Shown here piece by piece: positions 1 to 11,416 of a DNA stretch of 64,000 bases; within the stretch, counting starts at the first letter, position 1, and every line of letters begins with the position of its first letter. Below the pieces are notes generated by a model. That model searched no databases. It saw nothing but the letters and a program-made list of their open reading frames with translations, and was not told the origin of the DNA. The stretch comes from Lotus japonicus (taxonomy: Eukaryota; Streptophyta; Magnoliopsida; Fabales; Fabaceae). Position numbers and translations under genes: made by a program. Location: assembly GCF_012489685.1 (NCBI RefSeq), contig NC_080045.1, forward strand, positions 3,229,001 to 3,293,000, in the 5' to 3' direction.

Positions 1-55
1 GATGTTGTGGAATATTGACTCAAGACTGAGGAGAGAAGAGAAAGAGCAAGTGTTA

Positions 56-70
56 GACCATCCACAATGG
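56..70 (+). repeat. Left terminal inverted repeat of the Harbinger element
   Basis: GACCATCCACAATGG, preceded by TTA at 53-55. It overlaps a small internal palindrome (CCATCC, then GGATGG). Its partner is the right end at 4488-4502. Confidence 0.9.
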
Positions 71-111
71 ATGGTTGAATTGATTGTTTAATGTTGTTGA
101 ATTTTGTTAAA

Positions 112-484
112 GGGGTTTAGTGGTTGTTGAAGTTGGTTGAAAGGGAAAAGAGAGAAGAAAATTGTTGAAGATTTTCAACAAAATTAAAGAGTATGCAGTG
201 TGCCACGTGGCGCGAGGCCAGTGGCCACCGCAGAACACGCGAGGGGTTTAGTGGTTGTTGAAGTTGGTTGAAAGGGAAAAGAGAGAAGAAAATTGTTGAA
301 GATTTTCAACAAAATTAAAGAGCCTGCGGTGTGCCACGTGGCGCGAGGCCAGTGGCCACCGCAGGCGCGTGCAGAACACGTGAGGGGTTTAGTGGTTGTT
401 GAAGTTGGTTGAAAGGGAAAAGAGAGAAGAAAATTGTTGAAGATTTTCAACAAAATTAAAGAGCCTGCGGTGTGCCACGTGACG
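112..484 (+). repeat. Subterminal tandem repeats, about 131-141 bp, three copies
   Basis: Units begin with GGGGTTTAGTGG at 112, 243 and 384, giving spacings of 131 and 141 bp; the longer unit has a 10-bp insertion. Each has a purine-rich half followed by a GC-rich half with GCCACGTGGC (a palindromic G-box core) or a close variant. Subterminal repeats of this kind in Harbinger elements can be binding sites for the ORF1 protein or transposase; that role here is an inference. An open minus-strand frame across the repeats is an artefact of the repetition. Confidence 0.85.
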
Positions 485-652
485 CGCCTTGTCTGCAGGA
501 AAGAGAATTTTTTTTTTGCTCCTGCCACGTGGCTCGTTCTGATTTGTGGCTCCAGATTTCGTTTTTCCTTATCTTTTGAACTCAATTATTTCATCAAAAA
601 AATTATTTTCTGAAAAAAAAAATTATACCAAAATTCATGATTTTTTTTTCTC

Positions 653-660
653 TATAAATA
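653..660 (+). promoter_or_regulatory. TATA box of Harbinger ORF1
   Basis: TATAAATA, 108 bp before the ORF1 ATG at 769, with an AT-rich stretch before it and a pyrimidine-rich leader after it. Confidence 0.6.
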
Positions 661-768
661 GAGACTTGGTTCGTTTGATTTGGACACAGAAAAAAAAACC
701 AAGTTTTTTCACTCTCTTATTATCTCTCTCACCATCTTATTTATCTATCTATTAGCATTTGTATTGAA

Positions 769-2043
769 ATGGATCCCAACAATCACCATTTCAACACCCA
801 TAATTCTTCAAACAACCCATTTTACAACCAAAATCACAACAACTATGAAGATCCAAATCAAATTTCTTACCAACGTCCTCAAAATCCCACCAATTATCAA
901 GTCTCACATCAACTCTTCAACCAACGTCCTCAAAATCCAAACTATTATCAAGTCCCACATCAAATCTCCAACCAACGTCCTCGAAATCCAAACTATTATC
1001 CAGATCCAAATCAATATTCGTACCAACCTCCTCAAAACATACAAAATTTTAACCAGACATCAATTGTTCCAAACTCTCATCCATCTTATGGATCTGTGAG
1101 ATATTCATCTCAAACACCCCAGTCTAGTGGTTATATGCCAGTGGTTCCTGCAAATTTTCCGAGTGTTGATGTACCGGAATTTCCGAAATTTTCAACACAA
1201 GTCAATCTTGGTAGCGGGTCAGCTGATAATGAAGTCAATGAAATCACTCCTAAGAGCAAAAAAGCCCATTCACCCGCATGGAACACTGCACAAAATCTAG
1301 TGCTAATTAGTGGGTGGATTAATTGTGGAACAAACAGTGTTGTCGGAAGAAACCAGAAAGGAGAAACATTTTGGAGAGATATTGTTGAGTATTGTAATGA
1401 GCATTGCTCATTCGATCCTCCGCGCGATTGGGTTGCCTGCCGAAACCGTTGGAATTATATGAACACAAGACTGGGTAAATGGATTGGCGCTTATGATAGC
1501 GCTAAGCGTGAGCACCGAAGCGGTTGGTCGGAGGATGATGTTATCGCAAGAGCGCAGGAATTATTCGCAAGTGGGAAGATTGGTCAATTTACTTTGATGG
1601 AAGAATGGCGCGTTCTCCGTGATCAACCACGTTTTTGTAGTCAGGTAGGAGGAAATAGTGGCTCGAGAAGTAGTGGATCTAAGAGATCACACGACAGTGA
1701 TGCAAGTGGCTCAAACTCTATAGGATCAATTCCTCGTCCAATGGGTAGGGAGGCAGCTAAAAAAAAGAGTAAAAAGAAAATTAGAGAAGATGCCGACGAG
1801 GAGGTGGACAAAGAGTGGGATTCTTATATCCAATTCAAGGAGAAAGAGCTTGAACGATTGGACAAGATAGCATCGGTGTAAGCAGAGACTAACGAATTGA
1901 TTAAAAATAAGACTAATGCGATGAAAGAGAAGACTAATGCTAAGAAAATTAGTATGTATCTAAAGCTAACTTCGGAAGAGCATCTCAATGACCGTAAGAA
2001 AGAGTTGTTAGAGCAGTTGTCCAAAGAGCTATTTGAAAATTAA
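769..2043 (+). pseudogene. Harbinger ORF1, Myb/SANT-like DNA-binding protein (one nonsense codon)
   Basis: ORF1 of PIF/Harbinger elements encodes a DNA-binding partner that helps the transposase reach the element ends in the nucleus. The first 120 or so residues are rich in Asn, Gln, Pro and Tyr and contain short repeats (QRPQNPNYYQ-like). A trihelix-like domain follows, with WNTAQNLVLISGWINCGTNS, TFWRDIVEYCNEHC and CRNRWNYMNTRLGKW, then a Lys-rich stretch and a charged C-terminal helix. This is the family often annotated as a NAM-associated C-terminal domain protein. A TAA at 1879-1881 ends the frame after 370 codons. The same frame stays open for 53 more codons to TAA at 2041-2043 and ends in a Leu/Glu-rich helix typical of the family tail, so the first stop looks like a mutation. 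Confidence 0.85.
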
Positions 2044-2182
2044 TTTCAAGCGAGTCTTTGTCTGTATTCGGTCAAACTTGTCAGTGATGTGAAGTCTGTA
2101 GTGTTTGCTTTAATGTTTGCTTTAATGTTTGCTTTAATAATTTTCAAGTGGTGACAGCTATGTAATGTTTGTTTTAATGTAT

Positions 2183-2615
2183 GGGTAACTGTGTTTGAAT
2201 ATGTACCACTCAATTCGAATCTTGTCCTTTTCCGATAATTAACTCTGGTTGATAACTTATTTCAAATCCACCAATGGTGTCAAGTCTATAGTGTTTGCTT
2301 TAATAATTTGCCCGTGTGTCAAGTCAGTAGTGTTTGGCTTTAAGAATTATTCGGGTAACTGTGTTTGAATATGTACCACTCAATTCGAATCTTGTTCTTT
2401 TCCGATAATTAACTCTGGTTGATAACTTATTTCAAATCCACCAGTGGTGTCAAGTCTGTAGTGTTTGCTTTAATAATTTGCCCGTGGTGTCAAGTCAGTA
2501 GTGTTTGGCTTTAATAATTCTCGGGTAACTGTGTTTGAATATGTACCACTCAATTCGAATCTTGTCATTTTCCGATAATTAACTCTGGTTGATAACTTAT
2601 TTCAAATTCGGCACT
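2183..2615 (+). repeat. 170-bp tandem repeat between Harbinger ORF1 and ORF2
   Basis: GGGTAACTGTGTTTGAATAT begins at 2183, 2353 and 2523, an exact 170-bp period with about 2.5 copies. Units contain GTGTTTGCTTTAATAATT and TCCGATAATTAACTCTGG. The upstream part (2098-2145) also has a short GTTTGCTTTAAT triplication. Its position between the two genes suggests intergenic promoter or 3' UTR sequence that has slipped in copy number. Confidence 0.85.
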
Positions 2616-2635
2616 CAACCACCATTCAATGTACC

Positions 2636-2644
2636 TATATATAT
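2636..2644 (+). promoter_or_regulatory. TATA-like box of Harbinger ORF2
   Basis: TATATATAT, 69 bp before the likely transposase ATG at 2713 and just after the 170-bp repeat array. Confidence 0.45.
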
Positions 2645-2712
2645 GGACTCATAGATCCATTGATGTACCAATATCTCAAATCTCTTCCAATCTACTTCAA
2701 ATTTCACAAAAA

Positions 2713-4005
2713 ATGGATCCATCTGATTGTCCTTTTGATCTTGCAGCATACATTCAAAATAGTCAAATTGAAAAAGCTTATGTACTCAACCGATTTAGAG
2801 AGCGTCGAAGAAAAATTCGAGAAGATACTGCACCTCGTAGTAGAAAATATCTCGGTAGAGATCATACTGCGGCAAACCAGAGGCTAATTGGCGACTACTT
2901 TGTCAATGAGCCTACATATGACGATGCAATGTTTCGTCGTCGGTACCGGATGCAAAAACATCTTTTCCTTTGAATCGTTGATGACCTTTCAAGTAGTGAT
3001 AACTACTTCACCCAACGCGTTGATGCAGCCAATAAACAAGGTATATCACCCTTAGAAAAATGTACCACAGCAATGCGAATGTTAGCATATGGTGTGGCAG
3101 CAGATGCGGTCGATGAGTACATCAAAATTGGAGGTACTACAGCATTGGAGTGTTTACATAGATTATGTAAAGGAATCATACGATTGTATGAGCAACAGTA
3201 CCTGAGAGCACCAACCCAAGAAGACCTGCAAAGAATACTACATGCTAATGACATGCGGGGGTTCCCAGGCATGATCGGGAGTATTGACTGCATGCACTAG
3301 GAGTGGAAAAATTGTCCTAAAGCATGGGAAGGTCAATTTACTAGAGGGGATAAGGGAACCACAACAGTTATTCTTGAAGCAGTTGCAACTTATGACCTAT
3401 GGATCTGGCATGCCTTTTTTGGATGTCCTGGAACGTTGAACGACATAAACGTTCTAGATCGGTCACCAGTGTTTGATGACGTGGAACAGGGAAAGGCTCC
3501 AGCTGTGAATTTCTTTGTGAATCAACGTCCCTATAATATGGCATACTATCTAGCCGATGGCATCTATCCTTCTTATCCAACTTTCGTCAAAACGATTAGA
3601 CTTCCTCAAAGTGAACCCGATAAGTTATTTGCAAAAGTTCAGGAGGGATGTTGGAAGGACATCGAACGTGCATTTGGAGTTCTTCAAGCTCGTTTTAAAA
3701 TCATCCGTGAACCAGCTCGCTTGTGGGACATAGATGACTTGAGTATCATTATGAGGTCATGCATCATATTACATAATATGATTGTCGAGGATGAACGAGA
3801 TTCATATGCTCAACGTTGGACCGATTTTGAGCAATCTGGGGAAGGTGGATCTAGTACACAGCAACCATACTCGACCGAGGTTTTACCCGCTTTTGCAAAT
3901 CATGTGCGTGCTAGATCCGAGTTGCGTGATTCAAATGTTCATCACGAACTGCAAGCAGATCTAGTGAAGCACATCTGGGCAAAGTTTGGAATGTCTCAGG
4001 ATTGA
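2713..4005 (+). pseudogene. Harbinger ORF2, DDE transposase (HARBI1-like), two nonsense codons
   Basis: This is a plant PIF/Harbinger transposase (DDE_Tnp_4 / 'putative nuclease HARBI1' type), the enzyme that cuts and rejoins the element at TWA sites. All pieces lie in one frame of 431 codons. Landmarks are MFRRRYRMQKHLF (N-terminal conserved block), GMIGSIDCMH (first catalytic Asp), the GCPGTLNDINVLDRS block (second Asp), ADGIYP, and ERAFGVLQARFKI (catalytic Glu block). TGA at 2971-2973 falls where the family usually continues after the RRRYRM block. TAG at 3298-3300 directly follows the first catalytic Asp motif, where Trp is common. Outside these stops the frame is open and motif spacing is preserved. 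The start at 2713 follows an A-rich leader; an upstream in-frame ATG at 2629 is less likely because it precedes the TATA-like box. Confidence 0.9.
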
Positions 4006-4487
4006 AGATGATTTGTATCGTACTAATTACGTTATTTGTGTGTTGTGTGCTTAGTTTGTTGTCTTGCATTTTAAGATATTGTGTGCTTAGTTTGTTGTCT
4101 TACATTTTATTTTAAGAAAATAAAATAAATTCTTGTATGCTTAGTTTGTTGTCTTGCATTTTAAGTTAAGAAAAAAAAAATTATAGTCTATATTTAAAAA
4201 AATAAATAAATTGTTAAGTGTTTATTGTTTTAATTTAATTTAAATCGATAATTGTAATTTTATGTAATGATAAAAACAAAAATATAAAATTAAATAAAAA
4301 TGTGAAATAAAAAAGTGGTGGAGTAGGGTGAGTGGTGAGTGGTGGGGTAGGGTGTTGAGAGTTAAGTAAAACCATTGGAGTGGGTAATTGTTGAAAGAGT
4401 GTTGAATTGGAGAGAAAAGATGATGTGGAGTGTTGGGAAGAGAAAAAGTGGGGTAGGAAAGGGTTAAACAAAACATTTTTTGTTTAA

Positions 4488-4502
4488 CCATTGTATATGG
4501 TC
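4488..4502 (-). repeat. Right terminal inverted repeat of the Harbinger element
   Basis: On the minus strand this reads GACCATATACAATGG and differs from the left end at two positions. It is followed on the plus strand by TTA (4503-4505), the second target-site copy. Confidence 0.9.
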
Positions 4503-4505
4503 TTA

Positions 4506-4949
4506 GACAACAAGACCAAAACATCTAGAAGGAACATGAAATTAAAAAAATTAAAAATAACAGTCAAATTGATTATGTTGGGCGCAACAAATTTGTCACA
4601 AAAAATATAAATACTCTCGTGATTTGGAGTTGTGTAAAATCTTGATCAAGTTAGGCTTTGATTTGATTGTGTAGAGGAACTAACTTGATCAACGTTTTAT
4701 CTTACCACATGAATTAATTTAAGTGACATTTTACATAATTAGGAATCATGGGTTTTCTCTAATTTTAATAACGAAGTTGTTAGCCCTCAAGACATTCAGG
4801 AACCAATTTGATCGATCCTGTAAAATAAAATAACAAAAATGTGAAAAAGTAACAATAAGGTAATATTTTCTGGTCTAGGTTCTAGTAGGCCCAACTGTAC
4901 AATTGAAGAAAGTGTTGTGTTATTGTCTTAACACGTATAAAATGGGTGT
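4506..4949. other. Spacer between the Harbinger element and the PPR fragment
   Basis: AT-rich non-coding sequence. I see no conserved ORF, repeat or RNA gene. Confidence 0.6.
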
Positions 4950-5161
4950 CACAGCGAGAAGTTGGCCGTCGCATTCGGCCTGATCTCCACCGAAGAAGGG
5001 GTGCCAAAACTGGTTGTGAAGAACCTGAGAATTTGTGGTGATTGCCACAATGCCTTCAAACTTATTTCAGCCTTTTTGATAGGGAAATCACTGTTAGAGA
5101 TGCTCACAGGTTTCATTGCTTTAAGGAAGAGCATTGTTCATCATGCAAGAATTATTGGTGA
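4950..5161 (+). pseudogene. PPR protein C-terminus (DYW deaminase tail) fragment, frameshifted
   Basis: The fragment matches the end of DYW-class PPR proteins, which edit C to U in organelle transcripts. [32 protein letters not shown] and, in the next frame, [13 protein letters not shown] and CKNYW stop are recognisable. They include the CxxCH zinc ligands (CGDCH) and a degenerate DYW ending (NYW, then TGA at 5159-5161). Family spacing between KLIS and DREI is restored if one T is missing from the T run at 5073-5077, so a single-base deletion broke the frame. Nothing PPR-like is visible upstream of 4950, so the repeat part of the protein is absent. Confidence 0.85.
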
Positions 5162-5843
5162 TCAAATAATCAAAGGTGCTTCTTTACGAGAACATAAACT
5201 ATACTACCGTGTTAATTATATACCTAGTAAGCAGCAAAAGCAAATGTAACCATAGGAGAAATGACCAATGTAGTTTCTGTTTATCCAAAGAAAACTATCA
5301 TTACCAACTTATCAACTCTTTGTCCATACTGGCATAGCTTGCCAAGTCGAAGCAGAAGCCTACTAAGTTTTCTCCTAAATTTCATTTGTAGATTGTGTTA
5401 TCCCGAAGTTGATTGACATCAAATTCTATTTTTATGGAAAATTAAAATAGGAAAATTACCACTAACCATCGTTAACCTTTTGGAAAAACTTCATTGATTG
5501 CTGTGTTTTTTTTTTTTTTTGTACAAAATATAAGCTGTTTTCAGTTATATGATATATCATGGCACTTCTAAGTCAAGGCTACATGTGCCAACATTATTAG
5601 AAGAATTCCAATCCTCAAACGTATAAAAATCTCCACTGTCCATAACAATCTCCACCACAAAGTAGCAGGTTTGATGCTACCCAAAAAAAATGTACCATAA
5701 TACATATACATATATTGGAATTCTAAGTTTAGCATGCACTAGTGTATGTAATCAAGAATCATGATACTAATTAAGTACTTAATACAGATAACTTGAAAGT
5801 TCTAATTGCTAAACTATAATAGTGATTGATTGGTAATAACTAT
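5162..5843. other. Spacer between the PPR fragment and the GEX1 3' end
   Basis: AT-rich, with a poly-T run near 5506-5520. The right part should contain the GEX1 3' UTR. No other gene is visible. Confidence 0.6.
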
Positions 5844-8800
5844 TCAATGGAAACGATGGCGCGAGCGCAAATTGTAATTCTTTGTAGTTCCAGAGGTTGT
5901 GATTGAATTCTCTCCAATTTCTTCAGGAACTATATAGTCAGGATCATCAAGGCAATTCACATCATCTGGTAAATCTGCATCTATCCATTCGGACGAATCC
6001 ACATAATCAGTTTTCATGTCCCAAGACAAGTCCTTTTGCTTTTGCATGTTGTTAACTTTGTTAGTTAGAGTTAGCAACATTTCATAGTTCAACATTTCAT
6101 AGTCCCTGCATCATTAACAACCAATTCTCTATCAGATATGATAAGAAATCAATACACTTACTAATGAGAATGGTTTTTTACGTGATAATGGTAGAAATAA
6201 ACTATGATTGACCGTTACATTTAATTATGAATGATCAATATTAAAACACCAAACCATGTAACTTACCTGTACGTGAAAATGGCGTATAGAAGTTGACATG
6301 AAGCAGCTATCATAAAAATTAACCTGGCCTTGTTTATTATCCATGTTTGCTTCTCAATGTCATCATTAGTTAAGCGAATGATGATTACTTCCATGAAGAG
6401 AGTAAAACAAAGCCCTGAAAACAAAACCATAATAGTTTTTAGCCAATAATTACTGATAGCACGTTTAGTCCTACCGTAAAATGCTCTAGAATCACTTCTG
6501 GTGAGAAACTATTAGTATGTTTGTATCAGCTTATTTTTTCTCGGCATCAATTATGGCACCCAGAAGCTATCATGTAAGCTATAAGCTTCACTCCATAACA
6601 GATTTTGATTTAAAAAACAATTGTAGGAGAATTTCTAAACATGCATTACAACTTAGCTTCTTAGATTCAAAGCAAATTATGAAACCAAACATGCTATTAG
6701 AGTCTATAAACTAGAAAATATTGGTTGGTACACTTACCTATGTATAGAAATGGTCTCACATTGTATGTTTGCTTTGTACTAGTCAGCATGAAGACGACAA
6801 AGATTGATATGGCATAAATGAAGAAAGCTTTAATCATTCGTGATTCAAGCAACATAGCATTTGTTAAAGCAGAAAGCTTGTCTAAAGCAGCAAACATGGT
6901 AGCTTGCTTTGATTCAAAAGATTCCTATAAAGTTCAAATAGAGAATCCTGATTAAAAAAAATCATTAAGCATACATATAAAAATAAAAAATAAAAAAATA
7001 AGCCTTGTCCACTAAATTAAGTCGAGTATTTACAGACACGACCCATTTTACATTGGTTGTCGTAGACCTATCACGACATTCCTTTGTTACCCGGGCTTAT
7101 GACCGACTATGACACAACCTAAGCATACATATATATCAAGAATTAATACAGCTACAAGAAGTTGCAAACCTGAGCAGACAATATTGTTTTTGAGTTTTCC
7201 ATTAAATGATCATGAAGTGATTGAATCTGTCCTTGCCGCTGAAGAAGCTCCTCATGTTGTCTATGTCCATATTCAGCAAAATGTTGTAGTGCTTTCCTGC
7301 AATTCATCCATGAGGTCAACATTTTGTTTCCAAAAAATAATTTTTGAATTCAAATCATAATACTTAGACATCCAAATAGTGCAAACACTTAACAAACACC
7401 TCATTTTTCTTGCTGGCTTTATGTGTCAGTTTGGTTATTTTGCACTATGAAGATTTCTACAAATCATATTTACCCGTTCTCCTCTAGTGCTTTGGATAGA
7501 AATTCATTCAATGAATTTAGGCCCTCAAGTGCTATGGATTGTCCATTTAGAAGTTGTTGCTGCTTATCCAAGGAAATCTCAGCCATATTCCCAATATCAT
7601 CAGCTTTGCTTTGCAAACTGTTCATCCTTGATGACATAGCCTCCCCAACTTTAATCACCTCATTCTCAATCTCAATGGCTTCATCTCTCAACTTTACAAT
7701 TTCTTTCCCTAAATAAATGTAAGATTCCTTGAGCATTGCTACCCCATCCTCCAAATTCCTTTTCATCTCATCTTGCCCTTCTTGTAGCTGTGATTGTGAT
7801 GCTGCAATTTTTGCAGTTTGATCATACACACTCCTTGAATGACTTAATACAACATCAATGTGACCTTCCACGGTTTTAGCTGTCTGAGCCACTTGTTGTG
7901 TGTGGATATTGATTGAATCAAGAGATTTATAAATCTCTTTTGAGTCTTGTAATAAATGTTCTGATTTCTCTTCAATGCTATCTAACTTGTCCTCTACATA
8001 TTGAGCTGAACTTTTTAGATCAGTCACAAGTCTCTCAGTTTCATGCTTGAATGCATGTGCCCTATAAAAGTATACAAAACTTCATTTAAGTTGAGACAAA
8101 CACAAACAACAACAATAACAACAATAACAACAATAACAACAACAACAACAATAACAAAAATCTGTAGCCTACTAAATGAGGTCAGCTATATGGATCACTT
8201 GATCCATATTAAAGACATGAACAATTTTAAGTTGAGAGGAACACACCAAAAACAAGAGGCTTAATTATAATTTTTTTTTTTTGATATAACTTCAGCAATG
8301 CATGACTTTGATCTCTATACTTTCAATTGCTCCATTTAAGTCCATTTACTTTTGAAATTGAACAAATTTGAGCCCAGTCCGAACTATATTAGTTGCATTT
8401 GTAAAACTACAGTGACCAAAATTTCAATCAAGGAAGAAAAAAATGACATAAGGTTTAAGAAGATAAATTGTACTTAACTGTAACTGATAACAAATGGAGT
8501 TGGTTTCAAGGTAGAATTCAAGGTAAACCTTATGAGCAATGTCATCTAAGGCTCTTAAGCATGTTGCAATGGGAGATTTTGGATCACAGTCGGGAAAAGA
8601 AGACCTTCCAGAATGTCTCTGAAAGCAATCACTTAAATGCCAAGCAAGTCTGGATCTTTTCTCATTAGCAGCCAAAATCTCAGAACAACCAGCAAAAAGA
8701 TGTTTATAAGCATTCTGCCAACAAGTGTTTGAGCCAACCATTTTCCTCTGAGCATTCTCTATTAATTTTCTTCCCTTTTGGTCATTGAATGCCTCAATGG

Positions 8801-8957
8801 AGAATTCAGCACTAGAACCTCTATAATCTCCTCCATTGGCATAAGAACTTCCACTAGAAGGGGTCTCTTGAGATGATGAAAACCAACCCCATGATTCACT
8901 TCTCAATGAGAAACACAGCAAAATAAGAACAAGAAGAAGATATCTGCCATGACCCAT
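5844..8957 (-). CDS. GEX1: GAMETE EXPRESSED 1 (GEX1), nuclear fusion membrane protein
   Basis: GEX1 belongs to the KAR5/Brambleberry/GEX1 family of nuclear-envelope proteins needed for nuclear fusion in gametes. Six exons read on the minus strand: 8957-8479, 8061-7474, 7296-7170, 6924-6738, 6414-6267 and 6105-5844. They total 1791 nt (596 aa), close to the Arabidopsis protein length. All introns are GT-AG and all junctions keep frame. Residues 1-22 or so are a signal peptide (LLLVLILLCFSL). A Cys-rich lumenal domain follows (CWQNAYKHLFAGC, SDCFQRHSG, DCDPKSPIATC), continuing across the first junction as QLQAHAFKHETERL. Residues 170-400 form a long coiled coil, then come three hydrophobic segments near 430-449, 461-475 and 487-505, and a basic tail ending NLRSRHRFH. 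No disabling change is seen. Confidence 0.95.
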
Positions 8958-9600
8958 TTGAGAATTTCACTTTTCACAAGTGAAGATTAATCCTGCATCA
9001 AAACACACCATAAATTAATCAAAATTTTCAGTTTTCAGTCACAAAACTTTAAAATATCAAAAAACTGAGACAAGAGACATGCCAATACAAACTATAACAT
9101 AAATTGAGTCAAGAAACAAAAAACTATATTTTGCTGAGACAAGATTAAATATTTTCCGGCTTCTCTAGACCAGTTAATCATGTTTCACCGTGTGTTTATT
9201 ATGTTTATTGTTTAAGAGAGTGACTGAGTAGGCCAAATTAAACCTTATTATGGCTTTCCAATTGTAGCAAAAGCGAAACAAGAAAGCCTCGATTCACTAC
9301 CCTTTATTCTCTCATTTTTAATGGTGAAAACAAAATCACAAACCATCTTGCTTATGATTATGAATGAAGTTTAATGAGAATGTGAGAAAAGTGCAGGGGA
9401 AGGTTGAAACAGAGTCCACTATTGTTCTGTTCAATAATTCAATACCTGAGACTGAGAGAGAATGAAATGAAATCGGAAACTCAGAGAGAATAGAAATTGG
9501 AAGTTGATCAAGTGAAAGTGTGAAACGTTTTTTAGAACGAAAAAGCTAAGGTTCCCGCGGGTAAAAGACAACGATTTGTCTTATAAGGTACGGTTTTGTG
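8958..9600 (-). promoter_or_regulatory. GEX1 5' leader, probable 5' UTR intron and promoter region
   Basis: On the minus strand a good donor (TCTCAG then GTATTG, intron from 9445) and acceptor (TGCAG then GATTAA, intron end 8993) frame a plausible 450-bp intron in the 5' UTR, with the ATG at 8957 shortly after. The exon before 9445 is purine-rich (GAGAG repeats), typical of plant leaders. This is an inference from splice consensus only. Confidence 0.4.
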
Positions 9601-11416
9601 TCGATTCTTCAAACCTATTACAACTGGTTGCGACTTTCTAATGGTCAACAATAATCATCAATAGAGGAAAATAATCGTTGCTTATTCAGGAAATTATCAG
9701 AGGATTTAATGTACCAGAGGAAAAGATTGTTAAAGTGAAAATTATTATGCATTGATATTATAAAAGTTTTTTATCTACCAACAATATTGGTCTTGTGGTA
9801 GACAAACAAGTCGTATACATAATTTTCGATGTACAAAAAAAAAAAAACAAGTCGTATACGAGTGGGGTAACAAAATGAAACTCTATAAAAGTCATTAATC
9901 AAATAAAAAATGAATGTCTGAAATTTCAACATATGATTGGAATATAAATAAAAACTCAATCATACCTGACTTAATAATTAGTAAATAGCCTTCAGGATTA
10001 AATTGAGAGAAAGAAAATTAATACCTCTAGTAAATCCTCTTATTATTCAGTCAGCTTTTTCTCTTTCTATTCCTACCTTTAATTTGTCTATTTCTAACAG
10101 ACAAACACATCAGGTTTGAACTTGAAAGGGATATGTAAAAGCATAGAAACTTGGGGCTCAAGAAATATAAAGTTACTAGCATACTTTGTTTTTTCATTCC
10201 TCAATGGTCACTTTCTTAAATCATTTAAACTAAGATTATTTCAAGATTTTGGATGTTAAATAATATATTAAAAGTCAGTTACACCACATTATGAGTTGGA
10301 AGAGAATTTTCATGAAAGATTGAATCATTTGAAAATATATATGAAAAGTTATTTGAAAGCAGTCAATATCTGATATCTGTCACATAATTTTAACTAAAAT
10401 AAGAGAACTATTTAATAACAATAACTAATTTTCAAAATTCGTACTTATCTTTGTTATAAGTCCCCAGAATTCGAAATGACTACAACAATATCACGTATCT
10501 TCCACAACTATTTTGATTGGTAACTCCATGAATGCAGATCTAGTGGATCAGAGTGGGGCCAGCAGTAACTAACTAGTAATAACAGATGGGAGTGTAAGCA
10601 GTGTTGAAGATAGTTTATAGTGTCTCTCTAATAGAATTAATTTTGATACTCAAGAGCTATTTAAATTTATATTCAATTGATTTTGATTTACAATCAATTG
10701 TAACAAGATATTTACATAAATCAGGATACTCTCAATTGTAAAAAACCTTAACCAAGATATATTTACATAAATCAGGATACTCTCAATTGTAAAAAACCTT
10801 AACTATATCAAATTTCATCATTTCGGTCTAAACCTGTATGACCAAAAGGTTTGGTCCCCAACAATTCCAGTCAAGTACCATCTAATGTTTTTTTATCCTC
10901 TCACTGGATTTAGTCAGATTTACATACATTTTTATCAAAGGATATCTGATGAATATGCACTGCCTAATGTTTCATTTGCTGGCTGAGCCCTTTGCTTTGT
11001 TCTTATAGTAAGCTGGGTAAAACGTTAGACAGAATAATACAGAACTTAATCAATTATCATATCTTGAAAAAAATAAAACAGTTGTTATAACTTTCTGCCC
11101 ATCAAAAAGAGATTTTTTTTACCCAAATTTACTGCAAAACACTTACCTTCAAAATCTTTAACCAAATAATTCACACATATTAGGTATACATATACTGAGC
11201 AAAAAAATACAGAAAGAGCCCATTAAAATTTTCATTTAGACACCAAAATCCATTCCTAAAATGAATTTCATAACATATCCCAGAAAGTGAAACCTAAGTG
11301 ATTTTACATCATCATTCTATCATAGGTCACTCAACACTAAATACATCCCAAGAATTTCCATTTTCTAGACAGAGATCAATGTTTTGAATTATCACATGAC
11401 ACGAATGATCGTAAGG
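9601..11416. other. Gene-free AT-rich spacer with a 51-bp tandem duplication
   Basis: No coding signal on either strand. Near 10708-10805 a 51-bp unit containing TTTACATAAATCAGGATACT and CTCAATTGTAAAAAACCTTA occurs twice in direct tandem. Confidence 0.6.

Larger units (their letters stand above)
56..4502 (+). mobile_element. PIF/Harbinger DNA transposon, full length, inactivated
   Basis: The element is bounded by matching ends. GACCATCCACAATGG starts at 56 and its inverted partner ends at 4502, so the ends share GACCATNNACAATGG (13 of 15 identical). Directly outside each end lies TTA (53-55 and 4503-4505), the 3-bp TWA-type target duplication expected of PIF/Harbinger. Inside are two plus-strand genes in the family's usual pair: a Myb/SANT-like DNA-binding ORF1 and a DDE transposase ORF2. 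Both carry premature stops, so the copy is probably immobile unless helped in trans. Intact ends and an identical TSD suggest a fairly recent insertion (inference). Confidence 0.93.

Noticed and set aside
184..585. 133-codon minus-strand frame in the transposon left end
   Set aside because: It is the translation of the 131-141-bp subterminal repeats; the peptide repeats with the DNA and has no family resemblance.
680..1099. 139-codon plus-strand frame overlapping ORF1
   Set aside because: Out-of-frame shadow of the Asn/Gln-rich start of ORF1; low-complexity Ile/Thr content.
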